DNA from: Albula goreensis
Taxonomy: Eukaryota; Chordata; Actinopteri; Albuliformes; Albulidae
Direction of reading: 5' to 3'
Length of the DNA stretch: 64,000 bases
Assembly (NCBI GenBank): GCA_022829145.1
Contig: CM040753.1
Coordinates: 9,836,384 to 9,900,383 of the forward strand
In this document: positions 14,727 through 26,156 of the stretch, one piece after another
Numbering within the stretch: position 1 is the first letter of the stretch
How the letters are laid out: each line of letters starts with the position of its first letter
Notes under the pieces: model-generated
What the model was told of the DNA's origin: nothing
Database searches by the model: none
What the model saw: only the letters and a program-made list of their open reading frames with translations
Made by a program: the position numbers and the translations under genes

Positions 14727-17034
14727 GAGAGGGAGAAACGGACGGGCTCTAACAGGCCTGGAACTCGGGAAGCTATGTGGGATTTGGAAATGATTTCCTA
14801 GCTCATGGCTGCACTGGGGCCTCTACAGACAGTGGAATAATTTAATCAGCAAGCACACTGGAACTCTGCCAATGCATTCCTTTACATATATTACCTCATT
14901 TTCATCAGTCATTCCCTAGAAACATCCTCATTTTAAAAAAAGTATTCATTAACTATAATTTAAAGATCTGTAAATGTATCTAACACTCAATAGACTTTTT
15001 ACACTTTTAATAGAAACTGCACATCCTGTGGGTAAATGACTTCATAATTCGCACACATCAGAAGACCTCTTCACACAGTCTCTGGCATGGCTGAGATTTC
15101 CTCAGGCCTTCGCAAGAAACACTAGGTAACAAACTGCTAGCTGAGAAATTAGTCAAAATGTCCACCAGTTCTTCTTTCAACCTCTAAATTTTGGAATGAA
15201 AATTATAGGAACGATCACACTAGCTATCTGTACCTTTAACTTTCTCAGAATTATTTTTCCCCAGAACAAGTTCCTGTTTTTACATCTCTAGATGTGTGAA
15301 AGTCAGCATCACAAGGTGCAAAAATAATATTTTTTGAGAATAAAAGTGATGAAGTTTCAGAAGGAGAGAAAGCCACAGAGAAAAACAAAGCATTCAATGT
15401 GTAATTTTACTGCAACACATCATACAACCATACAGCATCCGGTGAATGATACATGCCTGATACATTTTACTGAAAGAGGAAGAAAAAACACAAGACAAAA
15501 GAAAAAACACCTCAATTAATAAACAAAAAATATCAGCTCTACAAGATGTGAATTTTGAATTTTTCACGTTATGGATGAACTGTCTCCTGGCTGCCGAGGC
15601 CTACTACACTGAATAAACTTTGAACACAGCCTCTCAGCAAGACGTCGATACCTTTTAATATTTAATTTGCCCCTCTGACAAAGCATTCCACTGAAACAAA
15701 TCTTTACCGGATTGAATTCAAGACAAATAGCACATAAATACCAATGAAGCTCATCACATTTTCCAACATTTCCCCAATTATAACTCCCTCCAGAAGTGCA
15801 AAGAGTTTGCGTTTGATGTTGAAAAGCTGCAGTAATTTATCTCTGAAGTTGGAGCTGGATGAAATGTAGGGAATAATGATTCAGATTTCAGCATTGTTTT
15901 GCTTTGTTTTTCTAACAAAACTCCTCTCTGTATTCCAGTCAGATTTCAGCAAGGTTGTGTTTTATAAGTTTCTCTACACTTTGCTTAAATTTAGGTAGCA
16001 GAAATTAAGAGGAATCAATTATAATCTTTGATGCTAAATTAACAAAGTTGTTCAACAGTGCCAGTATTGTTTATTCTAAACAAATACATTGTAAAATCTG
16101 TGATTGCACTGGAGTGGTAGAAATGCAATATGAAAATAATGCATTTTTCTTCAGTGGAAAGACTGCAGTTATAGTTTTAAATGTACGCTTCAAGTAAATA
16201 TGCTTGTCATCAAAAGAAATTACTCACCACGTATATAGGTGCTTACCTGTAACAGTCTGTGCACAAATGATCTGTGGTCTGCTCTTAGATTATTGTGGGA
16301 AGACGGTTTTGGAGACTCGGGATAACAGGATAATATCACTTGTCTTTGTGCCTTTGAGGAGGCGCTGGAATTTATGGATGGAGGATCACAGTCATTTGAC
16401 TTATATCCCACCGAGGATATTCAGGACTAAAGTACAACAAAGATGCTGGAGGAGAAGATGAAGAAGCAGCTGGGTGCTGTGGACTGCAGCAAACACTGCG
16501 TGGGATCGACTACTGCAGGACAACATCCATAATGTGTTTCACAGCATGCCAACAGCTCATGAAGTGCCATTCAAATACAAGCATATTCAAGAGTATTAAA
16601 CTAATCTTTTATCACATATATGTGTACAAATGTATGAGGTATGTTATTATAATTAAGTTTTCCATGATGACAGAATTTTCTTTCAGGGTAGTAATCATTT
16701 TTGAGTGCTGGTGAAATATCATCAATGTATTATACTAATGAATAGTTACTGAGGCTGTTCAGGGAATGCAAATTCTACATAGCTGAAATCCCAGGGCTAC
16801 AATAATCATGCAACCATTTTAACCATGTTATGTCTATAACCACTCTGCCATGCTGTCAGCCTAGACCCCTGGTAGAGCTGTTTATTTAAAGACAGAAACC
16901 CATCCTCTCCCACATAAGGCATGGTGTGTCTAAATGATTAGACTTCATCACTTATGCTATCTCAAATTACAATGTCCATGTTTTACACACAAAAGAAAGA
17001 AATAAGACCTAAGACCTTGTTTTCCTCAATATAT

Positions 17035-17040
17035 TTTATT
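17035..17040 (-). terminator. Candidate ntng1 polyadenylation signal AATAAA
   Basis: On the minus strand this reads GAATAAAATATATTG. Within 30 bases downstream comes a U/GU-rich tract, including TTTCTTTCTTTTGTGTGT, which fits a cleavage/polyadenylation site. It lies about 1.17 kb after the stop codon. Competing AATAAA copies occur near 18.06-18.09 kb inside the ATTT repeat but lack a GU-rich downstream element. Confidence 0.5.
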
Positions 17041-17471
17041 CACTTAAATTTTTCAGTGTTAAAGCAACAAGAAAACAATTAAATGTCCTTTGGTGGAATC
17101 TTATTACACTTTAGTATATATGTAAACTGATATTCTTTGATGCCAGCACGTTGCCAATACAGAGGAGGCTCTGCACAACCAAATAGAAATAAAAATAAAC
17201 CATTTCATCTGTACTCTCTTCTCATAATGATTAAATATATTAACAAGTTGCCTTTTAACACGTATCGGCAATAATACAAAAATGTATATGCATTACATGG
17301 TTTTGCTTCGTCAAGAAAATAACTTGTTTTTTAAATACAAAAATTAAATACACTGATTTTTTTCTAAGCACTTCTGCTCATGTGGACACTAGCATCTTTG
17401 CTCATGATCTCTATCGATGCAGTGCTTCTAAGATAAAACAAGAACATGGGATCGCTGTTTTTACTTTTTTT

Positions 17472-17617
17472 GGGTCGGGCAGGGGGCGGGACAGGGGCTA
17501 TTTCACATGTGCGTCACTAACATCGGACAAAAATCTTTCAACCAACGAGGGTTACAGAGTAACTTTCACAAAAGCACAGGTAAGAGGGATGAGGACATGG
17601 GGTGGGGAGGGGGGCGG
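17472..17617 (+). other. Two G-quadruplex-type motifs opposite the 3' UTR
   Basis: The plus strand has four G-runs within 19 bp at 17472-17490 (GGGTCGGGCAGGGGGCGGG). A second G-rich run lies at 17599-17617. They are on the template strand of the predicted ntng1 3' UTR, so the RNA itself is C-rich here. This is a sequence-pattern call only. Confidence 0.5.
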
Positions 17618-18064
17618 AAGGAGAAGTGGGCGGGATCATGGCAGGTCGGAGGTCAAACGTGGCAGTCAGGATGATTTTCCTTATATCCACAATGCACTGA
17701 CAGCAAAGAATGCTTGAGTTTTGTTTCAGTGTCGGTCCACACAAACTGGACAGTTTTACATTGCTCCACGTCAGATAAGCCCAAAGCAACCCAGCCAACA
17801 TATGACTCAAAAGCACCCGAGAGCAGCTCTGGCATTGTTTGTGATCGCCGTCGAGTGGTCGCAGCTGCTGTTGCCGTGGCAAAGGTTGAGGGAAAGCAGT
17901 CTGTTGTCTCTGGATCCTTTCTTGGGGAATGGAATCTGGGTATGGCTTAGTTCACTGGTCTCTGCTGACTTGTCGGCTTTATGAAGCAAATGCTCAGTTA
18001 TTTCCTTAAATATATCTTTGATTTTTAATTTTTTTTTATATGTATTTATTTTTTTCATTTCAAT

Positions 18065-18090
18065 ATTATTTATTTATTTATTTATTTTTT
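18065..18090 (+). repeat. (ATTT)n short repeat
   Basis: About six ATTT units are followed by a T-run. On the transcribed strand of ntng1 this reads as AAUA repeats containing several overlapping AAUAAA hexamers. Confidence 0.85.
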
Positions 18091-18208
18091 GTTTCAAATT
18101 ATAGTTTGCTTTCATTCTGGCACATTCCTTATTGACAGCCTTTGTCTTGAGTTGGGTGGACTGCTTGTATGCTTGTTGTTTTTGGGTACGTTTCTCCGTC
18201 GCTCCGCC

Positions 18209-18459
18209 TCAGAGCATTGTGGGCCAGCAGGCCGCCCTCAGCAGGGCTGGGGCCAGGGGCAGGAGCAGCAGCAGCGGGGCTGGTGGCAGGGAAAGGGCAG
18301 CCTGGCCAGAGTCAGCGTCCCCGCAGCCTCCGGCCTCGCTCTCGCATCGGGGCTTCTCACACAGCAGTCCGGTGAAAGCCGTGGGGCACTGGCAGCGCAG
18401 GTTGTTGTGGCACACTCCGCCGTTCTGACAGCGCATCAGCTCGTTGTCGCACACTCGAG
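18209..18459 (-). CDS. ntng1: Netrin-G1 terminal coding exon: EGF-like domain and GPI signal
   Basis: Last coding exon, 251 nt ending in TGA. It starts after a strong acceptor (pyrimidine tract ending CCCCCGCAG) in phase 1. With a T from the previous exon it begins S-R-V-C-D-N-E-L. The six EGF cysteines are all present, in VCDNELMRC, GGVCHNNLRCQC and GLLCE, followed by RCESEAGGC with the extra Cys pair typical of netrin-G1. The C-terminus is a short polar spacer (GDADSGQ), then a Leu/Ala/Pro-rich hydrophobic tail that runs to the stop, as in a GPI-attachment signal removed in the ER. VCDNEL, CQNGG and the SGQ spacer favour netrin-G1 over netrin-G2, which has VCDDDQ and a different tail. The role is to anchor this synaptic adhesion protein to the outer membrane leaflet. 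The plus-strand frame of 183 codons across this exon is a shadow. Confidence 0.96.
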
Positions 18460-18463
18460 CTGC

Positions 18464-18501
18464 GGGGGAGGGGGAGGGGTGGAAGTTGGGAGGGGGAAGG
18501 G
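18464..18501 (-). promoter_or_regulatory. Long C-rich polypyrimidine tract before the terminal exon
   Basis: The acceptor of the last exon is preceded by nearly 40 nt of C/U with long C-runs on the transcribed strand (CCCCTCCCCCTCCCCCGCAG at its end). The complementary plus strand is a run of G4-5 blocks. C-rich tracts bind PCBP/hnRNP K-type proteins and U/C tracts bind PTB, so this may tune the joining of alternative upstream exons. That role is inferred. Confidence 0.5.
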
Positions 18502-20828
18502 TCAAGCAGAGTGGGAGGATAGGGTGAGAATCAGAGGCAAACATGTTCTCTGGCATCATTCTGCATTCATTATTCCATTATGTTACTGCAGTATTACTAA
18601 ATCTACTAATCTTAAAAACTTTCTTAATTTACAAACTTAAGTATCAGTGTAAGGAAACAGTCATTATTGTTTATATTGTTGATTTATCTACATCAATTGG
18701 ATAATTTATCAGCAAGTGAAGCTTGGATATTTAAAATTCAGGGTAAAAATAATAATTAAACCATTGATAGTAAATGAACCTTCATAAACACACATTATTG
18801 CCAATTTTCAAGGAATCTTTTCTTAATAATCTTTCAAAATAACAGGTGTATATAAAGCACATATGACACAGTGTAGGAATCTGTGAAGGTGAGGACTAAT
18901 CTGAAGTGGAATGCTATCTAGGAAGGGGTTTGTAATCAACAATGTAAGGAGTAAGAGGAGAGTATGTAAAGAGTATGCCCATGATAACAGGAAAAGGTCA
19001 AGGTTCATCTGAATCTGAATCTGACCTAGCACACAATAATACTATTAATACAATGTGGACACATATGTATATCATAAATGCTAGGCTGACAGTTTCCTCC
19101 TTCTATAGTTGCACACAAAGAATGGAATATTAACAGAGCAATTTTTCAGACAAATCAGTTGTGAGTACACCACCCCAAACACACTCCCTGGCACAGTTAA
19201 TGTTGGGAGAACATTTTTTAAAGGAATCAGTTTGCAATGTGTTGTGTTTGATCACTGCTTGATCACTCACATACACAATTATTTACAAACTGAAGTTTTG
19301 TTTTGGACCCGTTCTGTTGATTATTCCTATTACCCTAATTAGCGAGGTCAAATGAGTATTTGGACAAACACATCAATGCAGGAAAGAATATCAATGCAAA
19401 GCCTTCACTCAGTCTGACTAAACACTGAAGTACCTGTCTGCAAAAAACAAAAACAACATTTTAAGTCTACAATTCTTTTTCAACAAGAAAACGCAGAGAA
19501 GTTACAAGTTGCATTTTAAAGGTTTGCAGAATTATTTAAATGTTCAAAATCTGACAAAAGAAAAACATTTAATTGAATAAATCAGATTTACTGAAAAACT
19601 ATTTAAAATGTTGTTTATTTACTCACAACTAGATGACACTTGACATCCTCATCATTTTTTTTTTCCATTTGTTGTGATAGTACAGTAGCACTGTGTCAAA
19701 ATATATAAACCAGTGTATTAACAAAGCCTTTTGAGCACCCTCTAGTGTATTGGAGGACTTTCATTGGCAAAATGTGCCATATAACACATTTACTACTGAG
19801 TGGTGTAGTTTTTAATCTGGCACAGATGGAAGCTTCAGTAGTATTTACACACTCAATGACAACCTGGCACTCGTTGAACCAAACATTGGCATTTACCAAG
19901 TGCGATGTTGATATTTGTTGTTTAATATGGAAACAAGCATATTTAAGATCACTGGCTATTGGTACGCCCTAAAAAAAAAAAAATGGCATTTATAAAAGGG
20001 TACGCTGCTATTTGTTTTATAATATGAGAACCTGGTACAAATAAGATCACATATGCTGTTTGTTAAATAAGGACCATTATCTTTAGTACGGAGGCTCTTA
20101 TTAAAAGGTATACAAGGAATGAGTGAGATTGAGATGTGATTGTGGGAGACTTACATTTATTATTTAAATGGAGATATTTTTCATATTAGAATCTGAATTA
20201 TTAAGTAATGTATATTTGCAGAGAGACCTAAAGCATTTCTATCTCCTGAGCATCTGGTAAAGCAATCAAATGATTCAATCAAAATGATATGCAAGTAAAT
20301 GTTTTTACAGAGAGTGTTTTAATTTAATTAGGTTATAGACAAGACTTGAATAATTACGCATCAATTTTCCTTCCTGTTTGTTCTCTTCTTCTATTGTAAT
20401 TTACAAAAATGGACCATTTTGAAGGAGGAATTACTCGGTTTATCTATGAATGAAAGAGTAGATTTAATGTAACTGCTGAAAATGTTTTCTGATAAAACAT
20501 ACGTTGCTAACGCATCGAGGTAACTTTTTTTTTGTGAAAGATGTGCCATTTTTACCAAATAGGTAATGCGTAATGCTAATACACTGAGCAATCTGGTCTC
20601 TATATATGGATGTGTAGAATTACACTGGTCTAGTTCTGTGGTTTGCACTAAGCATCAAACTATGCTGGAGAGGGGGGATATTGATTTCTCAAAGTGAAAC
20701 GTCAATATTGCCTGTTATCAAAGTGTTACTGAGGAGGAGTAAAATAAGAAAGGTAATATTTAAAGGAAGGAACACATGGGGAGAAAATAGCTGAAGCGTG
20801 TGGTGATGGACTTAGATTTAGAGCCAAA

Positions 20829-21075
20829 CTTCAGGTCCGGTAATCTGATGGATACACTATCGGCCGGCATTGATCCATCAGGCCCTCTCGAGGAAGAGCG
20901 CGGTGAGGCGACGTGGTTGGGGAAGAGCCGGAGGGGAGTCGGGTGTCATTTCCGAGGCGGTGGCACTGTCCCAGCGACTTTGCCGGGCTGCAGTGAGCGT
21001 CTGGCCTCGCCCGCTCTGCCCGCCGCTCTGTGTCCCCTGCCCCCCTCCGGCCCGGCGCTTTGCTGAGCTCAGGTA
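20829..21075. promoter_or_regulatory. Intragenic CpG island
   Basis: About 22 CpG dinucleotides occur in about 240 bp, set sharply inside AT-rich intron. The block is also C/G-rich (for example CCTCCGGCCCGGCGC). It ends on the plus strand with CTGAGCTCAG followed by GTAAAG, a good splice-donor match. Several frames are open through it on both strands because of composition, and none resembles a known protein. Possible explanations are an alternative intragenic promoter, the first exon of an antisense RNA, or a regulatory island. There is no direct evidence of transcription. Confidence 0.5.
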
Positions 21076-21664
21076 AAGCAGAGGCATGACTCATTACTCT
21101 AGAGAGGGCTCCCTAGCCTCCCGGTCCCCACACAGAAGAAACGCAATAATGCAAACAACACCTTTACATGAGGGCCTTTGAAAAACAAATACTTTGACTT
21201 TGAATTCACCTTCTATCTTCTGTAGTATGTGTGTGGTGGCAGGTACCCTCCCATCCACTGCATAGGTATGGTTAAGATAACCGATCGTAGTTGTGGCTTT
21301 ATTTAATGCGTGACTGTAGTTTTGTTAGGTGCATTACTAGAAAAAAGAATGTACTATTGAAATTCTGTCCCTCAGCAAAATTCTTTAGGGCCACGCATCA
21401 TATTTCAGACAACTGCAGAGATTTCTGATTTGTCTGCAAACATTAAGAAAGAAGGCATCTCATAGCATGAGAGCACACTATTTATCAACTCGCCACTTCA
21501 ATGTATTTCACAGTGCATTCCGTGCTTGGGGGTGGGGGTGCCTACCCCTCATTCTACAGGATATCCCGGAACTTGGCAGAGAACAGAGAAGTATAACACA
21601 GTAATTTCTGATCTCTCACGTTCACAATTTCCCCAGCGTAAACAGACTCCCCCTTCTTCCCCCT

Positions 21665-21684
21665 CCAAAAAAAAAAAAAAAAAA
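21665..21684 (+). repeat. Poly-A tract
   Basis: About 19 adenines following CCCCTCC. No target-site duplication or retroposon body was recognised beside it. Confidence 0.8.
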
Positions 21685-24600
21685 GTGAGATTTATTAAGT
21701 TTACCTTTGCTATGAGAAATAATATTTATTGAGAAAGGAACAGGATAGGTGTTGCATCAGAGTGAGTGCGGATTATTTGAGAAGAGATTTGAGTTTTAAT
21801 TGCATATTCTTATCTGCATACAGATGAATGTCTTTTCCTGCTGCATCAGGCCTGTATACTGCCTGATCAGGGCCTTGGAAAAAGCTGACAGATCTTGTTT
21901 TTAAAGTACTGCAGGTACATGCCAGTGATGTGGATGGTACTCGAACAGTAATGATACAAAAATCATGTGTATTTGTTCACCACAAGAAAAGCTTTTATTA
22001 ATGTGTGTTAAAATTAAGAATCGTCTCACATCGGTGTCAACCTGGTCAGGCTCCAAGCAAGATAGGGTTAAATGAACTAAGAAAATAATCTAATATACTT
22101 CAGCAGGATTCAATCAACATTAGTGCTTAACTTAATACTGAATAAGAGAACAGTTTTTTGAGTTAATTCTGTTGAACTTACTGTGTTGTGACAATAAAAA
22201 CAATGAAATGAAGGAAAAGGCTGATAATTATTCCTTTTCAGAGGGCCATATGATGCATGGTTGCCATCTACTGCTCCAGACTGTACAGTGAGCATCTGAC
22301 AGTGCACATTTGGGGTCAACAACAAACCATGAACAGGCCATTTTTAAGGTTTTACTAAAATTGTATGATAAAATTACGTTTATATTTGTTTCTTTTGTAT
22401 TCAGAATGGTAAATGTTATAGTAAGTATTACAGAAAATAATACACAGCTGTTGTTTTTTAAATTTAGAATCTGCCCTTACATGCCTATTAAAATTATTAA
22501 CTTTTCATATGGCTATTTCAGCCATTGTTTTTGCTCTCTTTATACGGTACAAGGAATGAATGGTTAGAATGAACAGCACAATTACATTAGCCCTCCATGT
22601 TTCTATCGTTTTAAAGCACAGTTTACTCTGGCTGTCTCAATATTGTATAACTTTCTCATTTTCATTTGTATAGTTTTTAGAACTTCACTGGAAATTTGAT
22701 GACCGGCCATGACAGTCACTTTCAGCTATGCTTAATATAACTGAATTACACAATGGTGCATACCAATAGAAATAGGAACACTCACATTTAGGTAATGGAT
22801 TAATCTTCTAAAACATGAATTCCACTTGTAAAACATGAAGAGATAATTCACTTATCATTCCCTGGTTCTTGCTTCAATTTTCACATTTCTGCTCTTACAT
22901 CACTCTCTGGCTTCACACTGTTGCTTCCAATAAACAGATTTGATCTCTTCACCACTGCAATCCAACAAGAAATCCAACTTTTTTGCCTCCTCATATCCAT
23001 CAGTCATACAGGGAATATTACACGGCTTATAGATATGTAGCGATGCGTTTCGTATCGATCCGATATTGAGGGGGTGAGATTGGGCTGGCCTTACAATCGT
23101 GCCGCTGCGATTTTATAAGTGCTCATTTAGCGGTGGAAGGCCAGGGAAAAGGAGCAGTGTGGGTGTGCAGGACAGACCGCTCCCCTCCCTGCCAGGGCCT
23201 CTCATCGGATTATGTCTACCAAGCAACACAGCGTTTTCATAGGGCAAAGCCCAGGAAAATTGAGGTTAAAGGAACTCATGAATATTTTGCCCAAGCTGTT
23301 CACAGTTAACCACCCCCAGCATGTCTGATAGGTCGAAAAAGTAGTTGCGGTGCAATAACTTTGCAGTGTGATTGTAATAATAATGGCTTCTGCTTCTTTA
23401 TCCACGACACTGGTCTTCCTTTAAAAGTGTTATCATTGTTGCATATCATGTACGCAGCATCACATGAGCAATAAAATATCAGATGTACATGCTTTCTTGA
23501 AGTTATTTTGAGATCTGATGAATTTGGTGTTGTGAATTTTGTGAATACTGTCTTTTTAATGTAGTCTTTTCCTGAGGATCAAGTCCATGGCCATGCAGTT
23601 ATGTACCAACCTTTGAAATAAATCTTGTGTCATTACTCCTGTCATTTTGAGCATAGAAACGACACAGATATCAAATTATGTTTCTGCAAAGCAGCTTCTG
23701 TTGGATTGGACATGATCCATTTATTTCTTGATTTGACTGGCTCAGATTTGCACTTCCAACAGTAAACTGAAAAGTAGACTTTGGAGTTTTTCTCATTTGC
23801 TGTGAAGGATTATCCCGGTGTGTGTTGTCCTCTAGGAGAACGTCAACATGATTTGTCTTATTAAAGGTGTTGTTCCTCGCACTCAGGGTGAGCAGGCTTC
23901 AGGGGGTGATTTTTAAACACACTTGAATGGATGTGCTGGCACTACTATTCTGACTTTGACATTGGGCCCCTCCATCGTCAACAGTCACTCAAATAGGGCT
24001 GTCAGCAATCCATTTAGGCCAGTGTGTCAGAATGTCATGGTAATGTACTCATAATGGGTGGTGGGAGTTGAGCCGATACGTTTAAAATGCATTGTTTTTG
24101 AGATGGAACCGTAACTTTACATCAGTCTCTATGAGGCTACCATACACATGTCTATCAATCTGGATATCCATATGGGGGGGGGGCAAAGCAGGTAATGGGA
24201 TCTGTGATGTTGTATGCTGACACTTGTTCTCAGGTGGAAAAAAAGGGTTCAATACTTTACTGCTACTATCTACATTGTATTTGCATGGGTTACGTTATCC
24301 ATTGAATATGCACTGTATGCCCATACAAACCTGATGTCCAGGCCTCTGTCGCGCTTTCCGCCGCTTAACATAAAACATGGTGATCACACAGATGACATGT
24401 TTTTAATTTGATGATAGCATTTTAAATAGAGGAACTGCAAAAAAGCCCTGGCATTTTAAACACTTTTATCCACACATTAAGGCAGAGAGATCAGAATAGA
24501 CTTGGCACTGCATTAGTAATCCTGCCGCTGCCACTCGTCGGCTGCATGCTGCAGGCAGCAAATATTTGGTCAGCTGTTGTGCTCTGCTGAGGAGTTTGGC

Positions 24601-24685
24601 TAAAAACGGAGCAGTCTGCATGCAGAGCTTACTGCCTACTTCTGAGCACAGCACATGAATGAGTAACAAAATAAATCAATTCATT

Positions 24686-24704
24686 AAAAAAAAAAAAAAA
24701 AAAA
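24686..24704 (+). repeat. Poly-A tract
   Basis: Nineteen adenines in the intron, about 250 bp from laminin-EGF exon 3. No retroposon body was recognised. Confidence 0.9.
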
Positions 24705-24958
24705 CTTTGTTGTGCATAAACCTATCAAAAAATCTGGTATATCTAAAAAATGAGAGAGAAAAGTAATGGCATTAAAACAATTAAGTATAGAAATGGGTTC
24801 TTTTCAGGCTGTTAGTAGCGGTTAGGTTTTAAGAGTTGATTTTGTGCAGTTGCTGGCACTGAAAGCTGTTGAGGCCAGGCTGGTGAAGCAGTTTCAGCCA
24901 ATAGGGCCAGAGGCAGAGAATGCGGGCACAGGCGCTGCTGGGGAGCGGTTCTACTTAC

Positions 24959-25093
24959 ATTTGCAGCCATTGTCCCACAAATATCCCGGAAGACACTCAT
25001 GGCACTTAGCCCCTGTTGTTCCCTTCTTACATTTACAAAATCCTGTGCCATTACAGCGATCACTGTCTGAGCCAAAGGGATTACAATTACAGT
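24959..25093 (-). CDS. ntng1: Netrin-G1 cassette exon: laminin-EGF repeat 3
   Basis: A 135-nt exon, 45 codons, phase 1 at both ends. The acceptor is TCTACAG and the donor GTAAGT. The protein reads [20 protein letters not shown], then [14 protein letters not shown], ending DNGCK. All eight cysteines of a laminin-type EGF are present in order. The motif NGT is an N-glycosylation sequon. It matches the human NTNG1 third laminin-EGF (recalled as ECYCNPLGS...GYGC-type) in length and cysteine spacing. It is one of the exons skipped in short mammalian isoforms. Being a multiple of three and symmetric, it can be left out without a frameshift. Joined to the terminal exon it gives GCK-S-R-V-C-D-N. Confidence 0.95.
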
Positions 25094-25225
25094 CTGTAGA
25101 AACAAGACACATACACATAGACACTGGAGACTAGTTCACGAGTTACCGATTTTAAAAAAGCACTTATAAGCAATGGCTGGTGTCTCATAACGAAGCTTGC
25201 TGGTCTCAAAGACCACATATGTCTC

Positions 25226-25226
<1 letters not shown>

Positions 25227-25262
<36 letters not shown>
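25227..25262 (+). repeat. (AAT)12 microsatellite
   Basis: Thirty-six bases of perfect AAT repeat, about 130 bp upstream (in transcript order) of the laminin-EGF 3 acceptor. On the RNA strand it is (AUU)12, next to the branch-point region of that exon. Confidence 0.97.
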
Positions 25263-25263
<1 letters not shown>

Positions 25264-26143
25264 TGAGCAAAACTACAACCATTTTTACTCAAAAATGCTA
25301 CCATTTCAAATGTAATGAGATGCAACTGGATGTATGGAAAGATATGAGATAATTGAAAATGTATTTAGGGCATACCGAAGACTAGTTTAACATCAAAACA
25401 TTATTAAAATGAATCAGTTAGGGAACAGCAATATATTATATAAACATTATGAAGCGAATTCCAACATTTAGCTCATCACTACCTAATATTTTCTAAATTT
25501 AACAAAAAAATAAAAATGCATTTACAGTGTAGTTCAATAGATATTTCAGTCTTTGCTAAAGATGGTAACCAACATGAATCGGGTTTTATGTTACTTTTTG
25601 TACCACATGAATCAAATTCCATTACATGTTTATAATTTGCTTTCTACTTAATAATGTATAGTGTTTAAGTCTGAAAGTTGTATTTCAATTGACAACAGAC
25701 ACAAGAAAACAATAATGATAATGGTGTGTGTGGCAGGTGTGTGTTTGTGTGTAGGGGGGTGGCTTAGATGATAATGCTACATAATGCAACAGTATAATGA
25801 GAAAGATTAAAGCTCACTATAGCTTTTCAAATCATGTGATAAGTGGTAAAACTGTCAAAAATAATTTTGCCATTTTATTGCATATTTCATGGGCTCCAAA
25901 AATGTTGTAAATTACATTCATTCTTGGATGTGAGCTGTTTTTCCCCACTTGTTTGCTTTTTCAGACTGGCATTAATAAAACAAACATTCCTGATAGTTAT
26001 TAGACAAACTCAGTATAGAAGGAACAAGGTCTGCAGGAAAGCCAGACCATTAAAGAACAGGTTTATCTCCACTGACATCTGTCCAATTAACTTTATGGGT
26101 ATGAGAGGGGAAAGAGCACTGAGAGGAAATGACACGGTAATAT

Positions 26144-26156
26144 CCCCCCCCCCCCC
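26144..26156 (+). repeat. Poly-C run
   Basis: Thirteen cytosines followed by ACACGCACTC. It is a simple homopolymer, prone to length error. Confidence 0.9.

Larger units (their letters stand above)
1..17014. other. Intergenic region downstream of ntng1
   Basis: This is about 17 kb of AT-rich DNA beyond the predicted ntng1 polyadenylation site. I saw no exon with protein similarity flanked by splice sites on either strand. It holds a CpG-rich block near 1.2-2.0 kb, a 32-bp minisatellite at 5.64-6.23 kb, TG-rich stretches at about 3.5-3.7 and 14.7 kb, and short homopolymers. In mammals the next gene on this side of NTNG1 is VAV3, tail to tail; no exon resembling the VAV3 SH3 or SH2 domains was recognised. 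Outside the listed elements I see nothing specific. Confidence 0.6.
17015..18208 (-). other. Predicted ntng1 3' untranslated region
   Basis: About 1.2 kb of transcribed strand follows the TGA at 18211-18209 and runs to a predicted cleavage point just beyond the AATAAA at 17040-17035. It contains an A/U-rich stretch near 18.0-18.09 kb with AAUAAA-like repeats, which might give earlier polyadenylation. It also contains a more GC-rich block at 17.46-17.65 kb, whose plus strand has G-runs able to form quadruplexes. Length and end are inferred, not proven. Confidence 0.55.
18460..24958 (-). other. ntng1 intron between laminin-EGF 3 and the terminal exon
   Basis: A 6.5-kb intron bounded by GTAAGT at its 5' end (24958-24953) and CGCAG at its 3' end. 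It contains a compact CpG island at 20.83-21.07 kb, a poly-A tract at 24.69 kb and otherwise AT-rich DNA. No further exon with netrin-G similarity was found. Confidence 0.85.

Noticed and set aside
1-17014. Search for VAV3 exons, the mammalian neighbour
   Set aside because: No SH2 or SH3-like exon with splice sites was seen on either strand, so synteny is not shown here.
18089-18640. 183-codon open frame on the plus strand
   Set aside because: It is antisense to the ntng1 terminal exon; the openness comes from the GC-rich Cys/Leu codons of the real minus-strand exon.
20829-21075. Possible additional ntng1 coding exon on the minus strand
   Set aside because: Frames are open but encode compositionally biased sequence with no similarity to netrin-G and no strong acceptor.
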